A DNA stretch of 64,000 nt from Clostridium aquiflavi (GTDB lineage Bacteria > Bacillota > Clostridia > Clostridiales > Clostridiaceae): contig NZ_JAVJAN010000005.1 in NCBI RefSeq assembly GCF_031344075.1, forward strand, positions 1-64,000, given 5' to 3'. Positions 26,682 to 35,093 of this stretch are shown here, in pieces. Made by a program: the position numbers and the translations under genes. The notes below the pieces were generated by a model that was not told the DNA's origin, did not search any database, and worked only from the letters and a program-made list of their open reading frames with translations. Position 1 is the stretch's first letter. Each line of letters starts with the position of its first letter.

Positions 26682-27338
26682 ATGGATAAAAATAAAAAAC
26701 CAAGTATTGGATTAAACTATAATAAGGCAATAAAACAAAACAAAAATTTTATGTATAATGATTTAAAAAGAAGTAACTGTTATAATTGTGATTTCACAGG
26801 ATCAAATTTCAATTTTACAAGTTTTAGAGGAGCTCACTTTAAAGACTGTAATTTTTTTGAATGTACATTTAAGTCTGCTGAGTTTGTAGGAAGTAATCTT
26901 AAGAAAAGTAGATTTAAAAGAGCAAAATTCGAAGATACTGTATTTGAAGGTGCAAATTTAAGTGGAGCAGATTTTAGAGATGCAAAATTTAAAAATGTAA
27001 TATTTGTAGGAACTGATTTAAGTACTGCAAAAAATTTAGAATTTGATAAATCAGCAGTTAGAATATTTGAAGAAGCACCAGCAATTGATATAAGTGAAAA
27101 TCTAAAAAAAGCTATAGATTCAGCACTAGAAAATGAAAAAATAAAAAGATCAAGACTTTTGGATAATAAAGATGGAGATATTAACACTTTAAGCATAATG
27201 ATTCTTTTAGAAAAATTTAATGAGAAAAGTTTAATATCAGGCTTGAAAATTCTTTGTGATAGAGCAGATAGAGATTTTTGTACATTGAGTTACATAATAA
27301 AATCTATACAAACATATCAAAAAGAAGGTATATTATAA
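26682..27338 (+). CDS. Pentapeptide repeat protein
   Basis: 218 residues. Residues ~28-118 are consecutive A(D/N)LXX-type pentapeptides (CDFTG SNFNF TSFRG AHFKD ... ANLSG ADFRD AKFKN), enough for about four turns of a right-handed beta helix. The C-terminal ~90 residues are helical and unrelated. Some relatives (Qnr, MfpA) protect gyrase, but most have no known role and nothing here decides. It has its own ribosome site and a shared bidirectional terminator. Confidence 0.85.
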   Translation: MDKNKKPSIGLNYNKAIKQNKNFMYNDLKRSNCYNCDFTGSNFNFTSFRGAHFKDCNFFECTFKSAEFVGSNLKKSRFKRAKFEDTVFEGANLSGADFRDAKFKNVIFVGTDLSTAKNLEFDKSAVRIFEEAPAIDISENLKKAIDSALENEKIKRSRLLDNKDGDINTLSIMILLEKFNEKSLISGLKILCDRADRDFCTLSYIIKSIQTYQKEGIL

Positions 27339-27371
27339 AATAAAAGCGTGGCATAACCACGCTTTTATTTT
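27337..27371. terminator. Bidirectional terminator
   Basis: AAAATAAAAGCGTGG pairs with CCACGCTTTTATTTT around a CATAA loop. It spans the 3' ends of the convergent pentapeptide and antiporter genes; the antiporter stop codon lies inside the stem. Confidence 0.9.
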
Positions 27372-28597
27372 ATAGTAGAATTAGTAGTAATGACATTTTT
27401 AGTGCTTTTGAGTTTATTAAATTTGTCTGAAAATACTATTTTTAAAAGTAAGGGTGTAATTACTGTTGTTACAATTATCATTATTATCATAGGACCAAAA
27501 AATACAGATGACATTAGTCCTAAGGCAGCACCCTTATTTGCAACTATCAAAGCGACCTCACCTCTTGATACCATTCCAGTGCCTATTTGAATAGATTCTA
27601 AAGAAGAAAATTTACATAATTTAGCAGCAGCTCCACAACCTATAATTTTAGTTAAAATAGCAACTATTACAAGAACTATAGAAAATATAATCATTGATAA
27701 AGTCATTGCTGGTAATTTAAATTTTATTCCTATACTTGCAAAAAATACAGGTGAAAGGAACATATAAGAAAGTGTTTCAAAGCGCGAAGCTATATATTTA
27801 GAGTAAGTAGTTTTTGAAATTATAAGTCCGGCTATAAATGCACCAGTTATATCAGCAACTCCAAAAAATACTTCTGCACAGTAAGAAAGTATTAAGCAAT
27901 ATACAAAAGAAAGTATTACAAATCTACGCATACCTTTACCATGTTTTAACTGAACATTTGAAAAGAATTTATAAAATATAAAACAACAAATAGCTGCAAA
28001 AACAAAGAAAGCGAAAATTTTAAATAAAACCACCCAAACATTTACATTTGAATCTGCAAAACTTGTAACTATAGTAAGTGCAATTATGCCTAAAATATCA
28101 TCTATAATTGCAGCACCTAAAATTGCACTGCCAACATTTGTGCTAAGCTTGCCCATTTCTTTTAAAGTTTCAACAGTTATGCTAACAGAAGTGGCGGTAA
28201 GTATAACTCCAATGAATATATTTTGTAATATTATACTTGAAGATGCATCTGAAATAGAAGGGTCATTATTAAAGAAAAAGCTAACTAAAAACCCGCCAAT
28301 AAGAGGTATAAGAACACCTATTAAAGCAATAATAAATGAAGAATGTCTACTTTTCTTTAACTCGTTTATATCAGTTTCAAGACCGGCGCAAAACATTAAG
28401 ACAATTACTCCAATCTCAGAAAGTTGTGTTATAAACTCTGTTTCATTTAAAAGATTAAAAACGGTAGGACCAAAAAGTACACCAGCCATTAAAGCTCCAA
28501 CAACTTGTGGAAGTTGGAATCTTTTATTTGCAATACCTAAAACTTTTGTAGTTAACAGTATTAAGGCTAAATCAAATAAAAAATCATAAGAATTCAT
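27365..28597 (-). CDS. Cation:proton antiporter (NapA / CPA2 family)
   Basis: 410 residues with about 12 membrane helices. The N-terminal FDLALILLTTKVLGIANKRF and QVVGALMAGVLFGPTVF are typical of CPA2 exchangers. The conserved paired acidic residues of the ion site appear as GAAIIDDILGII (~164-175), the DD signature of electrogenic antiporters. There is no C-terminal TrkA-N (RCK) domain, so it is the short NapA type, not KefB. It exchanges Na+ or K+ for H+ and helps pH and salt balance. Confidence 0.88.
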   Translation of the reverse strand: MNSYDFLFDLALILLTTKVLGIANKRFQLPQVVGALMAGVLFGPTVFNLLNETEFITQLSEIGVIVLMFCAGLETDINELKKSRHSSFIIALIGVLIPLIGGFLVSFFFNNDPSISDASSSIILQNIFIGVILTATSVSITVETLKEMGKLSTNVGSAILGAAIIDDILGIIALTIVTSFADSNVNVWVVLFKIFAFFVFAAICCFIFYKFFSNVQLKHGKGMRRFVILSFVYCLILSYCAEVFFGVADITGAFIAGLIISKTTYSKYIASRFETLSYMFLSPVFFASIGIKFKLPAMTLSMIIFSIVLVIVAILTKIIGCGAAAKLCKFSSLESIQIGTGMVSRGEVALIVANKGAALGLMSSVFFGPMIIMIIVTTVITPLLLKIVFSDKFNKLKSTKNVITTNSTIK

Positions 28598-28853
28598 AAT
28601 AATATCCTCTCTTTCTAAATTGAAATATTAAATAAAAACTCCTATATATAGTATATGATATTATTGGAAATAGTACTAATTAGTATAAAAGATTAAGAAA
28701 ATGTTTTATAAATTATATAATAAGGTGATATTTATTTTATAATATTTATACAAAAATGTAATGAAATTTAAAGCATAAAGAAAGATAAGATTGTAAAATT
28801 CGTTAATTATAAAATTGAAATTGTTAATAGGTATAGTATTATATAAAGCAAAT
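28598..28853. other. AT-rich intergenic stretch
   Basis: Contains the minus-strand promoter region for the antiporter. No hairpin, operator or coding remnant was recognised apart from the terminator that follows. Confidence 0.4.
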
Positions 28854-28894
28854 AAAAAAGATCAGGTTTTTAAAATTAAAGCCTGATCTTTTTT
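28854..28894 (-). terminator. Terminator of sdpRI operon
   Basis: AAAAAAGATCAGG and CCTGATCTTTTTT form a strong stem with T runs in either direction; its position suits the minus-strand operon ending at 28910. Confidence 0.85.
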
Positions 28895-28909
28895 ATGTTT
28901 AAAATTAAC

Positions 28910-29548
28910 TTATACTGTTTTAGAATAAAAATAACTTGCTATTATTGGAATTATACCTGCAACAAATATTGAAATCATTAAAATTATAAACTGTATATTT
29001 CCTTCAAAAAATAATGAACTTATCATTATAGCTAGTCCTGATAATACAAATAATTTTCCACCTAATCTATGAGTTTTTTTCCAAGTATCTTCATTAGTTA
29101 ATGTCCAAGGCGTTTTAATTCCAAAGAAAAAGTTACTCTTGGATTTTGGAAGATAATTTCCAATTACAATAAATAATAAACCAACCATAAATGGGATAAC
29201 TTTATTTATTGGAACGTTGTATCCTAGTGATGATATTATAACTACAATATGTAAAATAAAAAAGAAAGTTACCATAACATTTGTGATAATAGTATAACTT
29301 GTATTAAATTTTGAATAATTGTTTCTTTTAGGATCAATTTTAGGAGTAAATAACATCCCACCCCATATAAAAAGCATAATTAAAGGTGGTAAAAAAGCTG
29401 CAAATAGTTTAGGACCATAGTTGTCAATTTCACCAGCTGTATTCCAATGTATAGGCATTTCATTAGGTAGTTTATTGTATAATACAATACTTACTAAAAA
29501 TGCAAGAGTTATTAATGTAATATTATAAATACTAGTTTTATTTTTCAT
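28910..29548 (-). CDS. SdpI-family immunity membrane protein (DUF1648)
   Basis: 212 residues from ATG 29548, which has AAGGAAAGG upstream; an ATG at 29569 overlaps the sdpR end and is less well placed. The DUF1648 start is seen in LPNEMPIHWNTAGEIDNYGP. The SdpI part is GNYLPKSKSNFFFGIKTPWT (~130-150). Six membrane helices are predicted. In Bacillus subtilis SdpI protects against the SdpC cannibalism toxin and sequesters SdpR. No sdpABC genes are nearby, so this is an orphan immunity or sensing pair. Confidence 0.9.
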   Translation of the reverse strand: MKNKTSIYNITLITLAFLVSIVLYNKLPNEMPIHWNTAGEIDNYGPKLFAAFLPPLIMLFIWGGMLFTPKIDPKRNNYSKFNTSYTIITNVMVTFFFILHIVVIISSLGYNVPINKVIPFMVGLLFIVIGNYLPKSKSNFFFGIKTPWTLTNEDTWKKTHRLGGKLFVLSGLAIMISSLFFEGNIQFIILMISIFVAGIIPIIASYFYSKTV

Positions 29549-29552
29549 TAGT

Positions 29553-29834
29553 TTATTCCTTTCCTTCATTAGTATTACCTAAAAATGATATGAACCATTT
29601 TACAACATCCTCAAAAACAGATGTATTTAGTGAGTAATATATATATTGACCTTTTCTTTCATCACTTACTAGTCCAGCTTGCTTGAGAATACTTAAATGA
29701 TGAGATATACTAGGCTTGGTAATTTGAAAATAATCGGCAATATCACCAGCAGTCATATCTTTTTCATTTAGTAGATCTAAAATTTTTCTTCTTGTGTTAT
29801 CAGAAAGAGCTTTAAAAGCATCATTAAATGACAA
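29553..29834 (-). CDS. SdpR-like ArsR-family autorepressor
   Basis: 93 residues from TTG 29834 (AAAGGAG upstream). The winged helix-turn-helix is seen in ALSDNTRRKILDLLNEKDMT then TKPSISHHLSILKQAGLV. No Cys metal-sensing motif is present, as in SdpR. It heads the two-gene operon. A 32-bp perfect palindrome covers its predicted transcription start, so strong autorepression is expected. Confidence 0.9.
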   Translation of the reverse strand: MSFNDAFKALSDNTRRKILDLLNEKDMTAGDIADYFQITKPSISHHLSILKQAGLVSDERKGQYIYYSLNTSVFEDVVKWFISFLGNTNEGKE

Positions 29835-29855
29835 GTAATCACTCCTTTCAATAAA

Positions 29856-29887
29856 TTAGATATTTAGATAATTATCTAAATATCTAA
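29856..29887. promoter_or_regulatory. 32-bp perfect palindromic operator
   Basis: TTAGATATTTAGATAA is followed at once by its exact reverse complement. It begins about 5 bp downstream of the -10 box and ends 21 bp before the sdpR start. Each arm also holds two TAGATA-type half-sites, as expected for two stacked ArsR dimers. Confidence 0.85.
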
Positions 29888-29891
29888 TAAG

Positions 29892-29920
29892 AATATACAC
29901 GAAATATATATATTTATCAA
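29892..29920 (-). promoter_or_regulatory. sdpRI promoter
   Basis: On the minus strand TTGATA (29920-29915) and TATATT (29897-29892) are separated by exactly 17 bp. The palindromic operator lies directly downstream. Confidence 0.75.
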
Positions 29921-30017
29921 TAGATATATTTTAGTGGAAATTCCATATAAATGAAAAATAAAATCTATATTTAGCATTAACTATGGTAAAATAGAAAATA
30001 AAATGTTGTTTAAGGAG

Positions 30018-30066
30018 AATATGGCTATGTTTAAGTAGCGTGGGTGATATATGCATAAGCAAAGCT
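30018..30066 (+). repeat. Left-end fragment of the MITE-like element
   Basis: ATGGCTATGTTTAAGTAGCG then GATATATGCATAAGCAAAGC matches the left end at 2899 closely. The rest of the element is missing. It lies just upstream of the gene at 30110. Confidence 0.65.
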
Positions 30067-30109
30067 TAATATTAAAATTTCATGAGATATATGAGAAAGG
30101 GTGACTGTG

Positions 30110-30676
30110 ATGAATTTTGATTTTAATGAATTTAAACAAAATATTATTTTGGCTACAAAAAGTGCTTTTTTAGAAATTGTAAAAACTAATAAAGAGGATA
30201 CTGTATATGCTTTTTCTTTAAATTGTTCAGCTGATGTTAGATCAATTGGAATTATAGCAAATACAAAGAGTGCACTTAATGATATTGTCGATGGATCTGA
30301 TAATGATTTTTGGTATTATAGATTTTGCCCAGAAGAATGGAAAATTTGGAATGGTGCAGATGATGAATTTTATAGAATTGGAAACAAATTAAAAGCGTTT
30401 CAAGAGGACAATAAAGATAGAATAAGTGATTCAGAGACTAATGTTTATACATATTTTTTTCAGGAATTTAGAGAAAAAATTTTTGATGTATGTATAGATG
30501 CATTATTAGAATTAAAAGAAGAAGAATTTTTTGCAAATAACTCAAAAGAAGGTATCGAACTTAATTTTTGGGTTAGTGAGTTTTTGGATGAAGAAGAATC
30601 TATAGATATATTTAGTAAGCTAAATGATAAAAATACAGTAGACGAGTATAAAGAACATATAGAAGAAATTTTATAA
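30110..30676 (+). CDS. DUF4303-like protein
   Basis: 188 residues from ATG 30110 (GAAAGG 9 nt upstream; a GTG at 30101 is possible). The pattern AFSLNCSADVRSIGIIANTK near the N-terminus and the acidic, aromatic-rich middle (WYYRFCPEEWKIWNG) recall the DUF4303 family. Members of that family are often found beside polymorphic toxins as candidate immunity proteins; that role is inference. No toxin gene is visible. It may be co-expressed with the gene at 30753. Confidence 0.6.
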   Translation: MNFDFNEFKQNIILATKSAFLEIVKTNKEDTVYAFSLNCSADVRSIGIIANTKSALNDIVDGSDNDFWYYRFCPEEWKIWNGADDEFYRIGNKLKAFQEDNKDRISDSETNVYTYFFQEFREKIFDVCIDALLELKEEEFFANNSKEGIELNFWVSEFLDEEESIDIFSKLNDKNTVDEYKEHIEEIL

Positions 30677-30752
30677 AATATTATAAATAAAAGTTGTTTA
30701 CTATGTATTTAAGAAATTTATTGATAATTATAATTTTATATGAGGAGAAAGT

Positions 30753-31295
30753 ATGAATATATTTAACGGAAAAAAAGAAGTGAATATTGAAATTGGTGAA
30801 GTAAAAGAGGGCCTAGTTGATTATTCAAAATCAATTGAAGAATTAACGATATATTATGATGAACAATTAGAATTAATTAAACAAGGAACAAATGAATTAG
30901 CTACTTTAGAACTAATGATGCTTGGTTATGGAATTGATTTTATTGAATGGATTAAAGAAGTATTTAAAATAGAACTTACATTAGGTGAGGACAGTCTAAG
31001 TGAATTTGATACAGTACTAGAAGATATATATCAAATGTATATAAAAAATGGATTAAGAGAAGAAGTACTTAATGATCTATTAAAAAAATGCAGTGGATAT
31101 TTTGGCCTTGTGATTCTTTCAAATTATAAAGGGAACTGGGCAGATTCTAATTTAGGCCCAGCGATTCAAGTAAATGGAGTTAATGCATTTGTATACAATT
31201 GTATAGGAAGAAGAATACAGAGTAATGAAGATAGTGATATAATAGCATTCTATTATGCTTTAGGCGAAAGCTTAGATGAAAATTTCTTAATGTAA
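30753..31295 (+). CDS. Hypothetical acidic protein (180 aa)
   Basis: Unrecognised. An acidic, all-soluble protein with a helical N-terminal half and a conserved-looking motif NYKGNWADSNLGPAIQVNGV (~122-141). Size, acidity and the neighbour at 30110 are compatible with an immunity-type protein, but I cannot name a family. TGAGGAG lies upstream of ATG. Confidence 0.6.
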   Translation: MNIFNGKKEVNIEIGEVKEGLVDYSKSIEELTIYYDEQLELIKQGTNELATLELMMLGYGIDFIEWIKEVFKIELTLGEDSLSEFDTVLEDIYQMYIKNGLREEVLNDLLKKCSGYFGLVILSNYKGNWADSNLGPAIQVNGVNAFVYNCIGRRIQSNEDSDIIAFYYALGESLDENFLM

Positions 31296-31503
31296 ACTAA
31301 CTATATATTATAAGTAATGTATAATAGTAAAATTATGTGATTAAAGATTTTTATATTACAAAAGTGGATGATACTACATGTACTTAGTAAGTGTATGTTT
31401 AGCAGGAACTAATTGTAGATATAATGGAACAAATAGAGAGAAAAACAATAGAACATTTTCCTTATAGATGAATATTATAGTATTCGAAAGGAGATGTTTA
31501 AAA

Positions 31504-31869
31504 ATGAATTTAGAAAAAGATTGTTGTTATAGAAATTTTCGGGATTTACAGATGTTACAAGATAAATGTAAAAGGTACTTATACTATCACATTACTTTAA
31601 CAATGACAGAGGGCAGTACAGTTGATGGAATTATTGAAAGTGTAGATATGGATTACATTAATGTGTTGGTTGGTGAGGATGTAATGGAACCAGAAAATGA
31701 AAATCAAATTGATCAACAAAGGCAGTATTATGGTTATAATCGTCCACGAAGATTTAGACGTTTTAAGCGTAAATCGATTCCATTTGCTACTTTAGCAGCA
31801 GTATCATTATTACCTTATCCTTACCTTATCCAACCACCATATCCATATTATCCATACTATCCCTATTAG
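31504..31869 (+). CDS. Small protein with Sm-like segment and Pro-Tyr tail
   Basis: 121 residues from ATG 31504 (AAAGGAG upstream; an earlier open ATG has none). The middle ITLTMTEGSTVDGIIESVDM has the beta-strand pattern of an Sm/LSm-like fold. A basic linker (RPRRFRRFKRK) follows, then a Pro-Tyr tail (PPYPYYPYYPY). Proteins of this build occur in spore-forming firmicutes and are probably spore- or surface-associated; that is inference from the tail. Confidence 0.6.
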   Translation: MNLEKDCCYRNFRDLQMLQDKCKRYLYYHITLTMTEGSTVDGIIESVDMDYINVLVGEDVMEPENENQIDQQRQYYGYNRPRRFRRFKRKSIPFATLAAVSLLPYPYLIQPPYPYYPYYPY

Positions 31870-31922
31870 TTATATACTATAATAAGTAGAGTGTTTACAG
31901 TGTTGAATTAAAATATAATTAT

Positions 31923-31978
31923 ATAAGTGCAGGTGCTTAATCAAGTATAGATGATTAGTACTTGCACTTATTTTTATT
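31923..31978 (+). terminator. Terminator
   Basis: ATAAGTGCAGGTGCTTAATCA pairs imperfectly with TGATTAGTACTTGCACTTAT, followed by TTTTTATTTT. Confidence 0.85.
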
Positions 31979-32111
31979 TTGCATAATATAAAATGATATA
32001 ATAAATTATTATAACTAAGAGATGAATTTATTGAAATTGTACTTGCATCTTACCTAAGGTAAGGAATTATACTATAGTTAATTCATATTGTTATTTTAAG
32101 GAGATGATAAA

Positions 32112-32534
32112 ATGGAATTAAGAATTCAATATAACTGTTTAAATATTAATTGGAATTATGTATCTGAAATATTAAAAAAGGTTGGAATGGCATATTTTGA
32201 TCAAGAGGTGCATAAAAAAGCATTTGAAAATAGTCACACTGTTGTTTTTGTTTTTGACAATAATGAACTTATTGGTTTTGGACGTGCAATTTCAGATGGA
32301 ATCTATCAAGCTGCAATCTATGATGTAGCAGTATTACCAGAATATCAAGGGAAAAATGTTGGTAGAACAATTGTTAATAGCATTATGAAATGTCTACCAC
32401 AATGTAGTTTTATATTATATGCTTCACCTGGTAAAGAAAGTTTTTATGAAAAACTAAACTTTAAAAAAATGAAAACAGGAATGGCATTATTTTATAATGC
32501 AGAAAAAATGAAAATAAAAGGTTTTATTGAATAA
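32112..32534 (+). CDS. GNAT-family N-acetyltransferase
   Basis: 140 residues. The acetyl-CoA loop is DVAVLPEYQGKNVGRTIV (~75-92, Q/RxxGxG/A pattern). The upstream strand NNELIGFGRAISDG and the late FYEKLNFKKMKTGMALF are typical of small GNAT enzymes. The substrate is unknown. AAGGAGA precedes ATG. Confidence 0.9.
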   Translation: MELRIQYNCLNINWNYVSEILKKVGMAYFDQEVHKKAFENSHTVVFVFDNNELIGFGRAISDGIYQAAIYDVAVLPEYQGKNVGRTIVNSIMKCLPQCSFILYASPGKESFYEKLNFKKMKTGMALFYNAEKMKIKGFIE

Positions 32535-32571
32535 ACTAAAATGCGCCCTTTATAGAAACGGTTTTATTATT

Positions 32572-32632
32572 GTAATGTTAGCTTGACATATAGATAAGAT
32601 AAAAATATACTTATAAGTAAGGCAAACATTAC
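32572..32632 (+). promoter_or_regulatory. Consensus promoter flanked by an inverted repeat
   Basis: TTGACA (32583-32588) and TATACT (32606-32611) are 17 bp apart. GTAATGTT (32572-32579) and its reverse complement AACATTAC (32625-32632) flank the promoter. This is a likely autoregulatory operator pair for the XRE repressor that follows. Confidence 0.7.
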
Positions 32633-32646
32633 AGAGGTGAGTGTAA

Positions 32647-32883
32647 GTGAAAAATCGATTAAAAGAATTTCGTGAAACAAATAAATTAACTCAAGAACAA
32701 TTGGGAAAACTTGTAGGGACATCAAGACAAGCTATAAATGCTATTGAAACAGAAAAATATGAACCATCAATATGGTTAGCATATGATATTTCAAAAGTAT
32801 TCAATTGTTCAATAGAAGAAGTTTTTCTTTTTGAGGAAAGTAAAAGAAAATCAAGAGCAGATCAAAGTAGGGGTGTGATTTAA
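32647..32883 (+). CDS. XRE-family transcriptional regulator
   Basis: 78 residues from GTG 32647 (GAGGTGAG upstream). A single helix-turn-helix: NKLTQEQLGKLVGTSRQAIN then AIETEKYEPSIWLAYDISKV, of the short HigA/YozG-like group. Its stop codon abuts the ATG of the deformylase gene (TAAATG). It is probably a repressor of its own two-gene operon. Confidence 0.92.
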   Translation: MKNRLKEFRETNKLTQEQLGKLVGTSRQAINAIETEKYEPSIWLAYDISKVFNCSIEEVFLFEESKRKSRADQSRGVI

Positions 32884-33333
32884 ATGGCATTAAGACAAAT
32901 TAGACTTTTTGATGATCCTATTCTTAGGAAGAAAAGTAAACAAGTTGAAGTTGTAGATGATAAGATAAGAGATATACTAAATGATATGGTAGAGACTATG
33001 TATAATACAGAAAATGGTGGAGGTTTGGCAGCACCACAAGTAGGTATACTAAAAAGATTAGTTGTAATAGATATGGGACAAGGCCTTATTAAACTGATTA
33101 ATCCAAGGATAATTAAAAAGGAAGGAAGTCAACAAGTTATAGAGGGATGTTTAAGTAATCCCAATGTATTTGGAAAACTAAAAAGACCATATGAAGTAAT
33201 AGTACAAGCACTAAATGAAAATGGGGAAGAAATTCAATTGACAGGTACGGGAGATTTAGCAAAATGTTTCTGTCATGAAATTGACCATTTAGAGGGCATT
33301 TTGTTTACTGATTTAGTTACTGAATATATATAA
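32884..33333 (+). CDS. def: Peptide deformylase
   Basis: 149 residues. All three family motifs are present: GGGLAAPQVGI (motif 1), EGCLSNP with the metal-binding Cys (motif 2; usual form EGCLS) and HEIDHLEG (motif 3, HExxH). It removes formyl groups from nascent proteins. Because it is co-transcribed with an XRE repressor, not with fmt/priA, it is probably a second, regulated deformylase rather than the housekeeping one. Confidence 0.93.
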   Translation: MALRQIRLFDDPILRKKSKQVEVVDDKIRDILNDMVETMYNTENGGGLAAPQVGILKRLVVIDMGQGLIKLINPRIIKKEGSQQVIEGCLSNPNVFGKLKRPYEVIVQALNENGEEIQLTGTGDLAKCFCHEIDHLEGILFTDLVTEYI

Positions 33334-33348
33334 TAAATATTAAATTTT

Positions 33349-33405
33349 AAAATACCACATTATTAAGAAATAAATATATTGTATTTCTTAATAATGTGGT
33401 ATTTT
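33349..33405. terminator. Strong terminator hairpin
   Basis: A 24-bp perfect stem starts AAAATACCACATTATTAAGA and has a 9-nt loop, with A/T tracts on both sides. It sits between the convergent def and secreted-protein genes. Confidence 0.9.
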
Positions 33406-33493
33406 AATAATATATGTTGAAAGATAGATTTGGAGAATTTAAATACATCTTATGTTAGGTTAATCCTAAGTAAACAAAAAATTTAATGGAACA

Positions 33494-33820
33494 TTATTTA
33501 GAAAAATTAAGAGATACTTCACCACTACCAATAATAACTATATAGTCACTTTCTTCAAGTAATATTTCTGATGTAGGAATATATGCTTTATTAAATTTTC
33601 TAAATATTTTTTGATTTCCATGAGCATCCACTATTGCTAAACTTGTAATACTATTAGGGGTAATTAGTTTAGCAGTCATCGTATATTCGTTAACGTGATT
33701 AATGGTATAAACACCTTCTTTATAAGATGCTGATGTTGGACCAATAACAGTAGCATTAACATTATCTAAAAATATCAACATAAATACCATAGTTAATATT
33801 ATAATTTTTGAGAATTTCAT
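33494..33820 (-). CDS. Small secreted protein (paralogue of 59835)
   Basis: 108 residues. Signal peptide MKFSKIIILTMVFMLIFLDN... ends near VNA. The mature part (~85 residues) is beta-rich: KEGVYTINHVNEYTMTAKLI and SDYIVIIGSGEVSLNF. The gene at 59835 shares EGVY, a central VDAHGN/FDENQN turn, and the final D/DYxIVxxGxGxVxxx pattern. Family not recognised. Minus strand at the left edge of the accessory island. Confidence 0.65.
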   Translation of the reverse strand: MKFSKIIILTMVFMLIFLDNVNATVIGPTSASYKEGVYTINHVNEYTMTAKLITPNSITSLAIVDAHGNQKIFRKFNKAYIPTSEILLEESDYIVIIGSGEVSLNFSK

Positions 33821-34238
33821 AATATAGACACCTCACTTATTTCTATTAATAATAGTTTAATCTAAAAAACAGATATTATTAAGGAAATAATTGGAGTGGT
33901 AAAAGATAATTAATATGTTATGAAATTTTTAATAAGGTATAATACATACTTTTAATATTATCTAAAAATGTCATTATTACACCTACTTATAAATAATAAT
34001 TCATAGTAGATATTATGATTATTATATAAATAATATGAGTGTAGTGTGCTGGAATAGCAAATAGATGTAGATTTTGTGGAGTAAATCAAAAAATGTTCTT
34101 GGAAAATTGAATAATGTGATATTTACAAAATGTGTTATAATAGCAGGTTGAACCAATTGTTTGTAGACCGAATAATATATAATATATAGAATATTTACTA
34201 ATGAATATAAAGTGATTACCATAAAGCAGGTGTCTAAA
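33821..34238. other. AT-rich stretch at left edge of the accessory island
   Basis: Holds the minus-strand promoter of the secreted protein and, at 34105-34141, the first copy of the repeated island promoter. No further coding signal was recognised. Confidence 0.4.
34105..34141 (+). promoter_or_regulatory. Repeated island promoter, copy 1
   Basis: TTGAATAATGTGATATTTAC then AAAATGTGTTATAAT. TATAAT (34136-34141) has an extended -10 TG. The block matches seven further copies in the island. Confidence 0.6.
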
Positions 34239-34697
34239 ATGAATAGTATGTTTAATGGAATTGTGTTTAATATAAAGCGAGGATATTATAGATATATTGG
34301 TTCTGGTTCTAGTAGAGATGTATTTGATTTGGGAAATGGATATGTAATCAAAGTAGCAAAAAATAGAGCTGGAATTGCACAAAATAAATCTGAGTATAAT
34401 ATTTCGCATTATGATAATTCAGGTCTATTTGCAAAAGTTGTAGATGTTTCAAATAACTTTAATCTGTTAATAATGGAAAAGGCAGACAAGATATATAACA
34501 TTTCAGATGTATGGAAGTACTTTAATGTTAGAGGGAAAAGAGGATTGTTTAGTTTAAAAGAACTAAACAATATTTTGAGGCACTATCATTTACTATTGAA
34601 TGATTTGAAGAGGGAAAGTAGCTGGGGAATGATTAATGGAAGACTTGTAATAATTGATTATGGTTTTACAAGAGAAGTTTGCACAAGATATTATTAA
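34239..34697 (+). CDS. Short protein-kinase-like fold protein
   Basis: 152 residues from ATG 34239 (CAGGTG upstream). The glycine-rich loop YIGSGSSRDVFDLG, strand YVIKVAKNRAG with the ATP-binding Lys, hinge LLIMEKADKIYNI and a terminal IIDYGFTRE (DFG-like, here DYG) outline a mini kinase or aminoglycoside-phosphotransferase fold. The HRD catalytic loop is replaced by SSWGMINGRLVIIDYG, and the C-lobe is missing. It may be a phage-type pseudokinase or small kinase. Confidence 0.6.
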   Translation: MNSMFNGIVFNIKRGYYRYIGSGSSRDVFDLGNGYVIKVAKNRAGIAQNKSEYNISHYDNSGLFAKVVDVSNNFNLLIMEKADKIYNISDVWKYFNVRGKRGLFSLKELNNILRHYHLLLNDLKRESSWGMINGRLVIIDYGFTREVCTRYY

Positions 34698-34717
34698 TCT
34701 TTTTAGAGATAAGGGGA

Positions 34718-34763
34718 GATACCATATTATTTGATTTTTATAAATGAATAATGTGGTATTTTT
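34718..34763 (+). terminator. Terminator
   Basis: ATACCATATTATT pairs with AATAATGTGGTAT (G-U pair), followed by TTTTTAG. Its arms resemble those of the def terminator. Confidence 0.8.
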
Positions 34764-34825
34764 TAGTAAGCGATATAAGTAAGTTGATAATATGAATTTG
34801 CATTTTTTGTTTCACAATATTTATT

Positions 34826-34877
34826 AAATAATAATATATTTACAATATATGTTATAATCAATTTGTAATAGTAATTT
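34826..34877 (+). promoter_or_regulatory. Repeated island promoter and leader, copy 2
   Basis: ATAATATATTTACAATATAT then GTTATAAT (TATAAT 34853-34858), followed by the leader motif AATAGTAATTT (34867-34877). The next intact gene starts only at 35094; between 34880 and 35060 lies a short broken reading frame, so the original gene behind this promoter appears lost. Confidence 0.6.
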
Positions 34878-35093
34878 ATAGCACTAAGATTAAAGATGAA
34901 AAAATCATAAATTATGTTATTACAGAATAGAAAAAAGAGATTGATAATATAAAGGAAAAAGTTCATGGTATATACATTTAGAAATAGTAGATGGTGAATT
35001 ATCTAAATTATTAGTCAATATATAGTTTTAATAAAATATAGTGATAAGCATAATATTAGTAATAAAACAATAAGAATGAGAGGAAGAGCATTA

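Noticed and set aside
28086..28589. 167-codon plus-strand open frame opposite the antiporter
   Set aside because: It is antisense to a clear membrane transporter, with no ribosome site and low-complexity composition.
34122..34141. TTTACA as a -35 box of the repeated island promoter
   Set aside because: It lies only 8 bp from TATAAT, too close for a -35 element. The extended -10 (TGTTATAAT) explains recognition better.
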